From assembly GCA_029207755.1 (NCBI GenBank), contig JARCOQ010000002.1:44595744-44659743 (forward strand): a stretch of DNA of 64,000 nt, given 5' to 3'. Below, one piece after another: positions 49,301 through 60,882 of the stretch. A program made the position numbers and the translations under genes. The DNA is from Chamaea fasciata (taxonomy: Eukaryota > Chordata > Aves > Passeriformes > Sylviidae). Each line of letters begins with the position of its first letter. Within the stretch, counting starts at the first letter, position 1. Under the pieces are notes generated by a model. That model was not told where the DNA came from, did not search any database, and was given only the letters and a program-made list of their open reading frames with translations.

Positions 49301-52094
49301 TTATTGACATGAAAACAGTTTATAAATGGTTAGGCTGGGATAGAACTTGAGCACAAGACTTTTAATCAACATTATGTTTTGCTTCCAATTTCCCTGAGAC
49401 TACACAGGGTCCTAAGAAGAAATGACATTAGGAACAGAAAGAAAGCAGGAACCATTTTGCAGCCTTCACTGTTTGTCTAGGTTCCACACTGTGATCACCC
49501 CAAAACCTTCATTTAGAAGGAAAATAAGAAGGAAACGGGAAAAATAGTGAATTTCTTTTGACATCTTGTTAAAAAATGACAATATGGGTGCAAGTGACAT
49601 GGCTTGGGCTTGCTAATTACAACTGCTTTCTGAGGCAAAACATACAGACAAGACAGATACTGAATTCTCTGTTTCCATCAGCTTGAGACCTCTGCACTTT
49701 CCCAGGTCTTTCTAGCTTGGGTTCTGTACAGTAGGAAAGTTTCCTGCCAAAAACTTTATCTGAGTTGACATATTCCCATGAAAAGACTTCAGTGTTGGTC
49801 CATAAACACTTTCTCACGAAGTAAATAAATAAAATTCCACACTAGCTCTTCACTGTGTGGTTCCTTGCTAAATATCAGACCAGATAGGCAAATAATTTTG
49901 ACAGCATTTTCGGACACAGGAGCTGTCCTAGAGAAAATACTCCATTGTGTCCTCAAGTAGAGCTACTGGAGAAGAGATTGTCAAACTTCTATACTGTACC
50001 AGAGCAAGTAATCCTCACAGAAAGAAAACACATCTTTTTCTGCTGCTGGTGAGGTCATCCCATGAGGCAGCATGGTTTATGATAGCCCTTGATCTTTTTA
50101 TCTTGACTGGTAGTTTGCAGATCCTTTAATTACGCACAAGTAGCACATTTTTTTGGTGAGATCTGTGAGCTGGAGGGCTGACTAATGCAAGATGTTAGCC
50201 TCAGTTTTCGTGAACCTTTTAAAAACAATTTCAAATTTAGGTAAATAGCTCAGAAACACCCATTGTTTTATGCAGGTGAGACAACCCCTAGTTCATAACC
50301 TGAGCTCTTTGAATGTTTTTCCCAGGAAAAAAAAGATTTTTTCCCCTTTTCCAGGGCTGTTATTCCCAGGCAGGAGATGACTGGGAGTCATGGGAGTTTT
50401 CCTTTTTGTGGATTTGCTTTTGCTGGCAGGGTGGAGAAAGGTTGAGTACTGGATAAAGATAATTTCAGGGAAGATACTGTACCAAAACTTTATTGTAGAA
50501 ATGCCTTTTGCATGTATTATGACCCCTATGCTGTATGTAGCAGAACACACACAAAAATGTTGTCATTCACCACTTAATATGTTTTTGAAAACTTCAATTT
50601 CTGCCATGTTAAAGCATCTTGAATTTTCTGTGGCAGGAATCTCCACCATACACTGTACTATTCAATTCATTAAGAAATGGTAACAAAAGCCGGGAGAATA
50701 GCAGAAAGATGATGCAAAATAATCTGTTAAAAATTAATCTTGTATAGTAAAAACACAAATGAGCAATACAATTAAATCCTATTTAGAAAAACATCAGATA
50801 AATATCACCCAAAATCTAGTAAGCAAATTGAAGATAAATACTTAGAAAGAAATTATGTTCAGCCAGAGAAGTTTAAACCAAATGCATTAGTTTTCAAAGC
50901 AGCCAGAAGATTTCTAGCTCTTGCCTGCATTTGCATTCTGATCTAGAATATTGCCTGTGTTGCTTCAATTAGAAACCTGAGATGTTACGGTGATATATGC
51001 AATAAAATTCCATTTCTAGCTGTGTATTCTAAACCCAAATGCATTAATTAAAGAAAATGAAGGGTTTGTCAAGCAGAAAGCCAGTGCTGGCCTGTAGAGG
51101 TTCCTGTCCCCCAGCTGTTAGTCAGGGTCTGTCATTTCAGATGTGGTAACAGAGCGAGATCCATTGCTGCACTGCGTCGAAAAACAAGGTCACTTGATGG
51201 TGACTCACATGAACCCATGTTACTTTGCTTCACAATGGGTAACAGCACACGCACAGTGAGCTACTGTGTCTCAGCTGACAGTCTGGAGCATCCAGCTGGA
51301 TTGTGCCCCTTGTGTCCTGTCACAGCCTGGGAGGCTAGGTCACAGCATGATTTATCTCCATAAACTCCACAGAGTATCATTCTAGGCACATAATCTGGAA
51401 AGACATGTCTCCAGATCAGAGAGTCATGAGAAAAGAGCCACATAATAAAAGGCTTGGTTTATTTATAGATAGAGCAATTATCAACAGTATAAAATTATGA
51501 CTAGGGAAAGATACACATGTGAATATTTAAAAGAGGCAAATATTAATAAACAAGTAGACTGTTTTCCACAGTGCAGATAGACACTGGTAGGAGTGGAGGG
51601 GACTGCATCCTGGAAAAGAGTTTTTATTTCTTGATTATTGCATAAATTGCAAGCAAACGGCTCCCAGTCAATGACAGAGACCCAGCTGTGCTTGATATGA
51701 TCCCACATGTGGCCTGTGGCAAGTAACTCAGGTTTTTGCATCTCTGACTCAGAACTTATTTATTTTGTGGGGGGCTGTTATGAAACTCAATTAACACTTC
51801 CAAAGCTTTTGGATGGCAGCTTAAAGCATAAGTGAGAGGTATTATATAATGGGATGAAATTAAGGACAGTGAAGTCTGATTATCAAGGAAAAGAAAACCC
51901 AACAATGTAACCTGTTAGACTGGGGAATAGTGCCATAGGAGAAGAAGTGGACGACTCATTGCTTCACTCAATTAATTGTGGGTTGGATGTGGCACCAGCA
52001 AATATAATGTAGGGCACAACCCTCTAGTAGGAGAGATATGGTACACATGACCTTATTTCTGTGATCTTGTGCTTGGCTGTATAAGCAGCTAAGA

Positions 52095-52112
52095 TTATAT
52101 GAGCTCATATAA
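52095..52112. repeat. Perfect 18-bp palindrome
   Basis: TTATATGAGCTCATATAA equals its own reverse complement. It lies 11 bases before a tandem repeat of TTTCTCATGTG. It may be a dimeric-factor binding site or may be chance in AT-rich DNA. Confidence 0.9.
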
Positions 52113-52123
52113 ACTTTACATCA

Positions 52124-52145
52124 TTTCTCATGTGTTTCTCATGTG
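52124..52145. repeat. 11-bp tandem repeat, two copies
   Basis: TTTCTCATGTG occurs twice in immediate succession with no mismatch. Seen directly. Confidence 0.9.
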
Positions 52146-52988
52146 TTTAAGGACTCTCAAAACATTGTTGTGGTCTGTGCCCAATTGATGAATACTTAAT
52201 ATACTAAAGTACTGGAGATCATTAGCATTCCTGAGGTTGTCTGGCATGCTTTGTTTATGCAGTGTGGAAATGGGAAATATTTCTTTCAGCCTTTATGAGA
52301 TATTGGCAGTGTCACCTCTCATAACCATCAGCCTACCAATTATTTGACAAAATATGCTGATTATTGAAATTGCAGTGTTAATAAGCATCAGTGCCAGAAT
52401 ATTATTAGGAACTAGAGCCTGTGCCACATGGAGGACACAGACCATGTAGTGGGTGCTGTGCAATGGGTTGGCTCTCTCCTCATTTCCCTAAATCACAGAA
52501 TTTGTGGACTGACCTGTCCTTGTTAGCTTCCATATCTTTTATGACTAGTTATCAATACAAATTTTTATTTCCCCCTGAAACAGCTTATTTATCTACTTAT
52601 GCCATTGATAGAAACTGGGCATGGATTGCTAGGTTTTAAGAGGATTGCAGAGAGGAGGAAAACTGAATTGTTTTCTGGGAGGCAACTCACAAGCCTATGC
52701 TCCAGTCACATCCAGCCTCCCTTGATTAAGTTTCTTTGTTAGGAGCCCGCTCCTCTTCCTTGTTTAAGCCATGAACAGCAACAGGCACTCCTTGAGAATG
52801 ATTTAGATTTTCAGCATCTCTGTGAAAGGATCTTATCTTCACTGAACAAAAAAACCCCTCTGCAACACATCATTTGCTGATATACTTGTGTGTACCTTGA
52901 GCTGGACTGTGTCCAATGCCTTAAGTTTTAGCTTTCATGTTATCCAGATTCTGTACTGCATTGGTATATAACTCAACTTCACATAAAG

Positions 52989-53359
52989 TGTTAGCAAGTT
53001 CTCTTCACAGGGTAGTTAGACAAAACAATCCTTTTCCAGCCCAAGAACCAAGGACACCATTGCAGCTTCAGGCCCCAAAATTACAAACAACTGTGAATTG
53101 AGAAGAACAAACTGGGAGGATGGGACTTCATAACCTGAAGCTGTGATTGGACAATTAACTCAAATATGTAAATGGACCGAAACCTTAAAAAAAGTGAAAA
53201 CTCGTGACCAGTGGTCCATTTTGGGTCCATCTTGGGCAGAGCCATGACTAGGCTCTTGTACTGCCCAAAGTGTATCCTTTGAAGGTGTTTTAATAAATAC
53301 CTACTTTATTCCTTTAACTCTGTCTGGTCTCTGTTCCAGGTCAGCCTCTCTAGGCCTCA
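52989..53359 (+). mobile_element. Songbird ERVL-type LTR
   Basis: The layout matches, from memory, a passerine LTR family. It opens TGTTAGCAAGTTCTCTTCAC. A CCTGAAGCTGTGATTGGACA segment lies in U3. The R/U5 part, CTTGTACTGCCC, an AATAAA signal at 53292-53297, CTACTTTATTCCTTTAAC and GTCTGGTCTCTG, leads to a terminal CA at 53358-53359. The length is 371 bp. The flanks (ATAAAG before, TGTCCA after) do not form a target-site duplication. One side may therefore have lost its partner, or my boundaries may be slightly off. No tRNA primer site of the usual TGG type follows. Confidence 0.7.
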
Positions 53360-54869
53360 TGTCCATTTACAGATATTTGAGAAAACTGTCTCTGAAGACA
53401 TATCCTGGCAGATGCGCTTAAAGAAATAATTCTGTCACAAGGTTTGAGTGACCCTGACACGCATTTGCCACACTCTGCTCAGCTCCAGGATATCTGAGTC
53501 TATGGCAGCTATACACAATGCACAAAACCTAATCTGATGCTGTTGTGCTTGACCAGGTGTATCAATATAATTGAAACCTTCTGGACTCGTATATTGATAT
53601 CCATTTGTACATCTACTACTTTGTTCCCTAATGATTTCCATTGCTTTAAAAATGTTTCTTGCAGTAACTACAGTCACAACATAATGGGGTCTGTTCCATT
53701 TGCAGACGCCAACTCACTTGCCCTCTGTTTGTTGCCACAGCTGTCTTTGCAAACTGGTCTACCTCCTTATTTCCTGCTTGAGGGGTTTCACCATAGGGAG
53801 GGATGATCCTCACCAACAATTGAGAAGAACTTTGTGGTCCCCCTGCACACAGGAGTTCCCTCCCCATGGCACATTGCAGCCAGTCCAAGGCCACAGAGCA
53901 GCCAGATCCCTGATGTGGCCAGCCTGAGACCAGCCTGTAGCAACCAGCCAAACATGACAATGCTGCTGTTGATGTATGTTTGTTCTGGTAATCTCATGGT
54001 GATGTGATGACATTAAGTTGAACAAACAAAGCAGTGGCTAATTGACTCATCAGTAAACATTCAGCTAAACAGAATTAAATGGAGAGAAAACTCAGTGAAA
54101 TGATTTAATAGGAAGCTCCCGATGACAGGGTTTTATTAATTATATCTTCACACAATGAGAGACTGGAAAACTTTCAAAAGGTTGTTGGAAAGAACCATCT
54201 AAGTTTCAGGAGTGGTTGGTATTTTCTGCTTCTTTTTTTTTCTCCGAAAGGTAACGTAAGTTGCTTTGAATGAGAATTTTTAATATTTTTTCATTTATAA
54301 GCTGCAAAATAAAATATACATTCTGTAACAAGCAGGATGCCGGAAGCACACACCTTACACACTCCCCTCCATTAACATAAATTATCATTTCTAAACTAAC
54401 CAAAATAAAAGCCAATCTTCATGTAAATCAACAGAATTTTAATAGATAGTTTGCAACTTCTAGTCAGTATTTCAGTGAAAAGAAGGCTAAAAAACCCAGA
54501 ATTTTATTCAAGGCAGTTCCTCTTTTCAACATTAGCTCTATACAGAGGTGGAAATTTGGCATAAAAGGCCACCTCTTTCTTCTTGAGGCTGTTTGAATAT
54601 AGCACTTCTCACATAAAATTTCTGAGAGGACTTTGTGATAACCCTACAGATGTAATTGTTACAGAACATGTCTTGACGAACCATTTCTACCCTGTGGTAA
54701 GCCTTAAAAACGTTATTACTGTGACGTTTCTTTTAAATCCAACTTTGTTGAAACAAGTGTTAAAGTTCAGAATGAAAACTTCCAATAGAAAGGGACCCGT
54801 ATCAGTTTAAAAGTGGTAAATCTCCAATTTGACAGCCTCAGCTGCTACTTCAATGTTCCTGTCCCCAAC
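53360..54869. other. Spacer between two LTRs, possible decayed retroviral scrap
   Basis: No intact gene. On the minus strand, 53646-53960 reads through a short GNKEVDQFAKTAV-like peptide. This resembles the conserved C-terminal end of retroviral RNase H (G-N-x-E-x-D-x-L-A). Nothing else in the frame is convincing, and the frame is broken within about 100 codons. The polarity is opposite to both flanking LTRs. This may be a pol relic or chance. Confidence 0.3.
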
Positions 54870-55366
54870 TGTTGCGGTGTGTTTAACAATGGTTTAGTCT
54901 AAATTACCCCCTGCCCAACTAACCCTTTTGGTTTTTCCCTGGTGATGGGTGTGCCAATCATTCTGTGCCCCTGTCCAGAAACCTGAAAGATTCTGGGTGG
55001 GAGGGGCTGAGGTGAATGGCAAAGCCTTTAGTGTCTCCACCCTGTATTGTGTGTAAGATGTCCTGTGGATTGTCTTCTAGTCTTGGTCACTCCCTCCTTA
55101 CCTGGTATTGGTTATGGTTCCCCCTTGCCCCTTTCCACATTCCCCATACAAAAGCTGAAACTGGAACCCCAGGAGTCACTCTGGATGTGGCCCTGTGGGA
55201 GCAATAAACACCTAGCTCCAACCCACATGAGAGTCATTCTTTCTTCTTCCACGCCCTATGCTTCAGCCTGAGGTTCAGACCCACGGAACCTAAAGGATAC
55301 AAAATTATACATTGAATGCGGACGGGTGAGTGAACAAGCCGGTAAACGACTCCAGACACCACCATA
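54870..55366 (+). mobile_element. Solo LTR, probably ERVK-like
   Basis: The element opens TGTTGCGGTGTGTTTAAC. It has a TATA-like CATACAAAAG at about 55146 and an AATAAA signal at 55203-55208. The U5 region contains GGTGAGTGAACAAGCC and ends about ACCACCATA. A 6-bp sequence, CCCAAC, lies immediately outside both ends (54864-54869 and 55367-55372). This fits the 6-bp target duplication of ERVK-class elements. With those borders the 3' terminus is TA rather than the canonical CA, explainable by one C-to-T change. No internal coding region adjoins it, so it is a solo LTR. The family is assigned by structure only. Confidence 0.55.
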
Positions 55367-58300
55367 CCCAACAGCACCCTACCAGTTTATGAGCAGCTGT
55401 GTTAGCACTGCACATTTTTCAATGGCATTTGTTGTGAGAGGTCTCTGCTTCCCTCAGCAGTGCGAGCCTGTGGTGATCACACACCTCTCGAAACAGCTAC
55501 AGAGGTGTTTTGTCAGAACTGGGTATGGCAACACTGAGCAGCACCTACTCATGCTCCTGGTTATTTCTGCTAGACTAATTCCTGTCCACTTGCTGGAAGA
55601 CAGCTGTAGCCCCGTCCAAAATTCAACTTCTTTCTCCCAGAGAGCAGTGTACAATTATGCCATCTGCAGATTATTTTCCTCTTGACACTTGCCTATATGC
55701 CGAGGATCAAGGATTTCCACTGGCCTGTTTGTGGGAGAGCAAACCCAGGAACAATTTTATCCTCTCTCAGCATAGCTATAACAACCCTCTGTGCATAGCA
55801 TGGTTACCTATGGCAGCGTTCTTTGATTTTACCTGCCTTCTCCCTTCACATCCAGGCTCCTGTTCTACATTAGTAGTTCTTTTTTCACATCTCCAAGTTC
55901 ATCTCCCTCTCATTTCCAAATATAGAGGTTTTAATGCATGAATCAGCTAGCTTCCTCTCCTTAAATTTGTATTTTCCTTACTGCTGCCTCCTCCTGATCT
56001 CCCACAACTCCCAGTCAAACCACTGTGGCTGACAAAATCCTTTGCATTACTCTGACCTCAACCCCCTCTCCCCTGAACCTCTGACAGGTTCAGGGAAGCT
56101 AGAAGCTTCAGGGAAGCCAGAGTTTCTTCAGCATCGGTGTTAACAAGTTTCTTGCTAGGGGATTCTTTCACTCTGCCGTTACCTGAGAGCACCTTCTCTT
56201 CCCTCCTTACAAAGAATGCCCCATGACAATCCTATACTCTTTGCATAGTCAGCCAGGAAATTTTTGCAAATAAAAATCTGTTCTGGCACAACTGTATTTC
56301 TCTTCTCATGGTGTGGGGGACTTTTTAAGGTTTACAGCTCTTTCTGGCTAGGATCTGTAGTCAGAATCTATATTGAATGTACCAAGATGTTTATGGCATT
56401 ATTATGCAGGAGAAGCAGATATAATATGTATAATATGTGGAGGATAAATTTCCAGTTGTGGTGATACACAATATGTGGGCTAGTTCCTTAACCTTTGCTA
56501 CAAAATAATTCCTCCTTCTTAGAGGTCCAAACAATTAACATCACCTGGCTAAACCTTCACAAGAATTACTTGCATTATTTTAATCAGAGCAATAACCTTA
56601 TTCCATTAAATCATGATAAAAATAATTACCACCTATAAAATGTTTCTAATGCTTTTGTTCGGGGTACCTTCTGGTGGCTCTACATCAAGCCAAATAAGAT
56701 CCTTCAGGTGTGCTAAAAACACAGGAGTCCAAATTACTCAGAAATCTGCAGTGTATGTGGAGCTTGTGACTTTTAAGTTTAGCTCAGGGGCTACTGAAGA
56801 TCTTCAGTAAAAGAAGAAAAGACAGTGCTGCTGCTCCGTCTGCTGTTGAATGCCCATAATACTCACAACTTTTGATTACTATTACTGATACCAGTAATGA
56901 GCACTGACTTCTGCTTTTCCCTTTCTTGCTATTGTTAATACATCCTCGCAAACAGCACATATATTTGATTGGTCTGATGGTTTCTATATGTGATCCAGGA
57001 TTTATGGAAGTCAGCAGAAAATATTTTTCACACTGCTTTCTCTGGAAGGAACTATCTCAATTTAGATGAGTTAGGTAAGCCTGCTTGGTAGAGAGCAAAT
57101 GATGCTCTGATTGATACCCTCAGCAGGAAAAGGTGATAGTCAATAGATTTAAAAAGTTAAAATGCCTTTGACTAAGGTGAGTGAAATATCAAGATGTCCT
57201 AGGAAACAGAGTAGCCTCAGACCTTGGTGCTTAGGTTACTGCCATTCTGCGCATGAATAGGAAATACTTTATTCCTTACATTCCTTCAGTAATGTCACCA
57301 TTGTATGAGGAAAGCACATAGATGTAAATACCAGGGCCTTTACATAAATAGGTGAGGAAACTGGATGAACAGACTATCATTTTGAGCTCTTCTACTAAAG
57401 AAAATAACTTAGGAGTTAGGTGATTCATAGATTTCTAAGCTGGATTGGAACAATGTATAAGTTTTACGAATTATTTCAGCTGACAGCTGCTGAAAAAAAA
57501 TCTATTAGTTTAGTTTGTCTCACACTAGAAAGTTCAATTGCTTTAGCTGATTGCTGGGTTGGTGAAGGACAGCAGGCAGGTTAATCAGAACATATAGGCA
57601 CAGTAGGGATAAACCTTGTGCTAAATTTAGTAAGGCATTCTCCTAGATTGCATGAGCAACAGTAGGTCTAACTACTTTCTACATTGGGATCAATCATCAC
57701 GATGAATTTACAGGACTCTCAAGGGCATTTGATTCAACTGATGCTGTCATGGCTAAATACCAATTTTTCTATTGCCAGGTAACCCTGATTTTCTGGTTTT
57801 CTTAGTCAAGAACCACAAAATGTTAGTAAAAAAAATAAACATACGCAACATACATACATACATGTATTTGTCAAAAATGGATTGGGAAGGAGCAAAAAAA
57901 ATCTGTCTGAAGACTATTGAAATATGGTGATTCAATCAAGACTTTGTTTTGCATTTCCTTATTTTTACATGGGGTTGGATCAAATAAGGAAAGAATATAA
58001 ATGCTTTATTCAGAAGTGCAGGACAAAAGACTAGGTAGGTCTGTATAATTAAATACAAATGCACAAATAAAATAACAGTGGAAAATTGCTTCTGACCTTT
58101 AAATGGGCACAGGGGGAATTAACATTGGTGGGAGTTAATGGGCTTTAACGTTATTAAGTGTCTTATTAACTGATTGAAGAGCTTACTGGCAAACTGACTA
58201 GTTGTCCAATTAGGTGTACAGAGAAAAAGAAATCCATCAGCCCTTAACCCTTCTAGTAAGAAAAAGAGGGTAATACTTTCGCTTCCACATTGGGAAAATA

Positions 58301-59386
58301 TTTAAGGTGTTATGGAAGGCTAACATTCTATAACAAAGCCTAGGTTTGTATACCCCTGGAAGTATTTGCATGAGATCTGTGATAACTTCTTCCAGGTGAG
58401 TCTCAAACTGGGGAAGAAAGGGCTTGAGATGTTGGATCCCACTTGAGTTCCTTCAAATACAGTGTCCTGCTGTATATCCCTATCAAGTGCCCTTAAGAAA
58501 AAGATTTCCTTCACGACCACAAGGTGAGACTCTAAGTAGTGGCCTTACCCCCTTTACAGTTGCAGCTTTTTAATAAATGGGTTATGCTGTCCATTCCTCC
58601 ATTTCTGGTAACAGTTGTGACTTTGTATGCTCCACAGATCCGTTAAGCTTTTTGCTGGCATTACCATTTCCATCATTCTTTTCAGCCTCGAATTATGGGC
58701 CACATAGCTCTGTTTGCTGACTTGGGATTACATGGTCAAAGCAGACCAAATTCAACTTTTTAATCAGAATTAACTGTGATGTCATGCACTGTGCTTCTTT
58801 GCTATGGGGTGCTGTGAAAAATCTCAGCCGTTGCTAATTTTTGTTCAACTTATAAAATGTTAGCTTGTGACATTTAATGTCATTCTGGCTGGCACTGGAA
58901 GCAGTGAATGCCAAATATCTTGGATAAATGAAATAACAATTTCAGACAGGAAAAAAATGACTTTGGAAAATTCTAGCCGAAATTCATTGTCATTAATCCT
59001 TCATTTTCAGCACTTGTCAAAGATGAGTAATCTAGTAACTAAATTGTTTTCCTAGAAAACACTTTTGCAACTGTCTTATCAAGGCCTATATTGAAAGGAA
59101 CAAAACCAATGCAAGTCTTGAAAATCTGTATTTCAAGGCTGATTTTTGTTTTGTCTGCTAAACAGCTGCCACTGAAAACACAAGAAGAGAGGAGCAGTCG
59201 TTCCATAGGTAGTGCATGTGTCTTGGAGTGTATGCCAAATTTCAGTCTTCCATCTACCATCCATTGATTCTTCACTCAAAACTCTGGGAAGCTGAAACAG
59301 AGCTTCTGCCCCTGCCACTTCCTAGGATATACATTATGTTCCTTGCATAGCAACTTTCTCTGTGTTTTCCAGCCTCTAACTGAAGG
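55367..59386. other. Unique noncoding sequence
   Basis: No gene is recognised. A 10-bp perfect hairpin lies at 56071-56095, followed by an 11-base direct repeat. A short CATA repeat lies at about 57848-57862. AT-rich stretches at 58000-58240 and 58740-59050 carry TTAATG, ATTAAC and TAATC-type words and may be conserved noncoding sequence. The frame at 55326-55685 (plus, 119 codons) starts inside LTR sequence and is unrecognised. Confidence 0.55.
56071..56095. repeat. Perfect 10-bp inverted repeat, 5-nt loop
   Basis: CCCTGAACCT, loop CTGAC, AGGTTCAGGG. The right arm runs into a direct repeat, TTCAGGGAAGC, found at 56089-56099 and again 18 bases later. A transcript of either strand would form the hairpin. 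It is much too short to be a microRNA precursor. Confidence 0.9.
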
Positions 59387-59633
59387 CTCAGACCAGATAT
59401 TAGGATGAAATTCTTTACTATGAGTCAGGGTGGTATGGCACTGGAACAAGTTTCCCAGGGATACTGTGGACTCCCTATCCCTGGAGGTGTTCAAGGCCAG
59501 GTTGGATGGGGCTTTGAGCAGCCTGGTCTAGTGGAAGATGTCCCTGCCCATGGCAGGGGGCTTTGAGCTAGATAATGATGAAGGTTCCTTCCAAGCCTAA
59601 CCACTGTATGATTCCATGATTCCATGATTCTAT
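59387..59633 (+). mobile_element. CR1 LINE 3' end with octamer tail
   Basis: This is a textbook CR1 3' end. It begins GCTCAGACCAGATATTAGG, continues with GGCACTGGAACAAGTTTCCC, GGAGGTGTTCAAGGCCAGG, TTGGATGGGGCTTTGAGCAG and CCCTGCCCATGGCAGGGGG, and ends with tandem ATTCCATG-type octamers (about 59609-59633). The element is 5'-truncated to about 247 bases, leaving only the end of the reverse-transcriptase ORF region and the 3' UTR, so it is not functional. CTGAAGG lies at both flanks (59380-59386 and 59634-59640), possibly a short target-site duplication. This element is the strongest single sign that the DNA is avian. Confidence 0.95.
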
Positions 59634-60756
59634 CTGAAGGTTCTTTCATACCTGTGCTGTGCAAGGGTAGATTCTTCCCATAAAGAAAGTAAAGCATCCC
59701 AGAAAGTTTTTACATGCAGAGTTAGTGTCCTCTGTATGTGAATCAGCACAAGGAATTGCATTAGTTGAAATCTGGTGGTGGTTTTACCTGTTCACATAGA
59801 TCTAAAATGACTACTCCTGTTTTGCTGAGTCTTAGAATAAATAGCAAGTATAATGTTTTAAATGAATGCATCCTACAAAAAACACTAGTCAAACTATGAA
59901 GAAACAGACCAGAATATGGGCCTTTGTCCAGTGTTTTGACTATCACTAAGAATAACGTTTGATTAATAATTTTGCTTCTGTCAGTCTCTGTTTCTTGGGT
60001 TTGAAGAGAGAAACGCATGTGTGTGACAGATATTCATCGTGTATTTTTAAATTTACAGCAGGTTTATTTGAATATGGCGCTGTGAGTTTGCAGTTTCCCT
60101 TTGTAGAACCAAGAGAAAATATGGTGCCGTTCTCTGACAGGGCACTTTGTTACCTGTGGAAATTTGCAGTGTGAATTAATTAGTATATTGCAAATCTTGA
60201 AGATGTCCTTTTTATAGGGGTATAAACCCTGTGATAGTACAAGCATAAGGAGATGGTACTGATTTACAGCATTCTAGCTAAAGATAGGAAAGTTTTAGCT
60301 TTGTTTTGAGATGAAATATGAAATGTAAAGCTCACTTGAGACCACAGCCTTTAAAATACTTAAAATCAGTCAGCTGGGGAATTAACTTATTCTCAATAGG
60401 AGTTAACATAAGCTATTTCAAAGCTCAGTGTTTACATAGGTCACAGAAGTTGAAAACAGCTGGAGACATACTTCATGCACTATTGCTATCTATGTAAGTA
60501 ATGGAATTTTATAAGTGCAATGTACAGTAAATAGCCTACTGAAGGAAAAATACAAGAAACATGAATAGCAGTAACTTGTTAACTACAGTAGGTTAACTCT
60601 TATTGTGATAAGGCTGACAGCCTTATTAATTAATGACCACGATTTAGACCAGGTGCCCAAGATTTCTTTTAGTGGCAGTTTATACTGGGGTGTAACAAAT
60701 GCTGATTAAGAAAATACTACTTACTCTAGAAGTTAACTGGGTGCCAGATATGCATT
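59634..60756. other. Unique noncoding sequence
   Basis: No gene is recognised. A 19-base perfect inverted repeat lies at 60608-60626. Short frames on both strands are unremarkable. Confidence 0.6.
60608..60626. repeat. Perfect 9-bp inverted repeat, 1-nt centre
   Basis: ATAAGGCTG, A, CAGCCTTAT. It is followed at once by TAATTAAT. It could be a palindromic protein-binding site or chance. Confidence 0.9.
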
Positions 60757-60882
60757 TAGGGCCCTATTCTTCAAGTTGCTCAGTGTTCCCTCTGAGGCAG
60801 TCATCAACAGGAGGAATATTGGACGCCTTCTTGAAGGTCTGACTGTATGCTGAGGGCACTCAGCCTTTGATCTTTTTTAGTT
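60757..60882. mobile_element. Possible ancient amniote repeat relic, two arms
   Basis: The left part, GGGCCCTATTCTTCAAGTTG then CTCAGTGTTCCCTCTGAGG, resembles the GGGCCTGATTCTGCAAGCTG and CTCAGTGCCC start of an ancient repeat known to me from turtles and crocodilians. The right part, TATGCTGAGGGCACTCAGCC then TTTGATC, resembles its opposite end. Two recognisable ends in the right order raise confidence over the other relics. The family is not named. Confidence 0.45.

Larger units (their letters stand above)
46336..52988. other. Unique noncoding sequence
   Basis: No gene is recognised. Small features are a 12-base direct repeat ATAGAGTAGCTA at 47993-48004 and 48012-48023, a perfect 18-base palindrome at 52095-52112 and an 11-base tandem repeat at 52124-52145. 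The frame at 47528-47911 (minus, 127 codons) has no identifiable domain and overlaps other frames. Confidence 0.55.
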
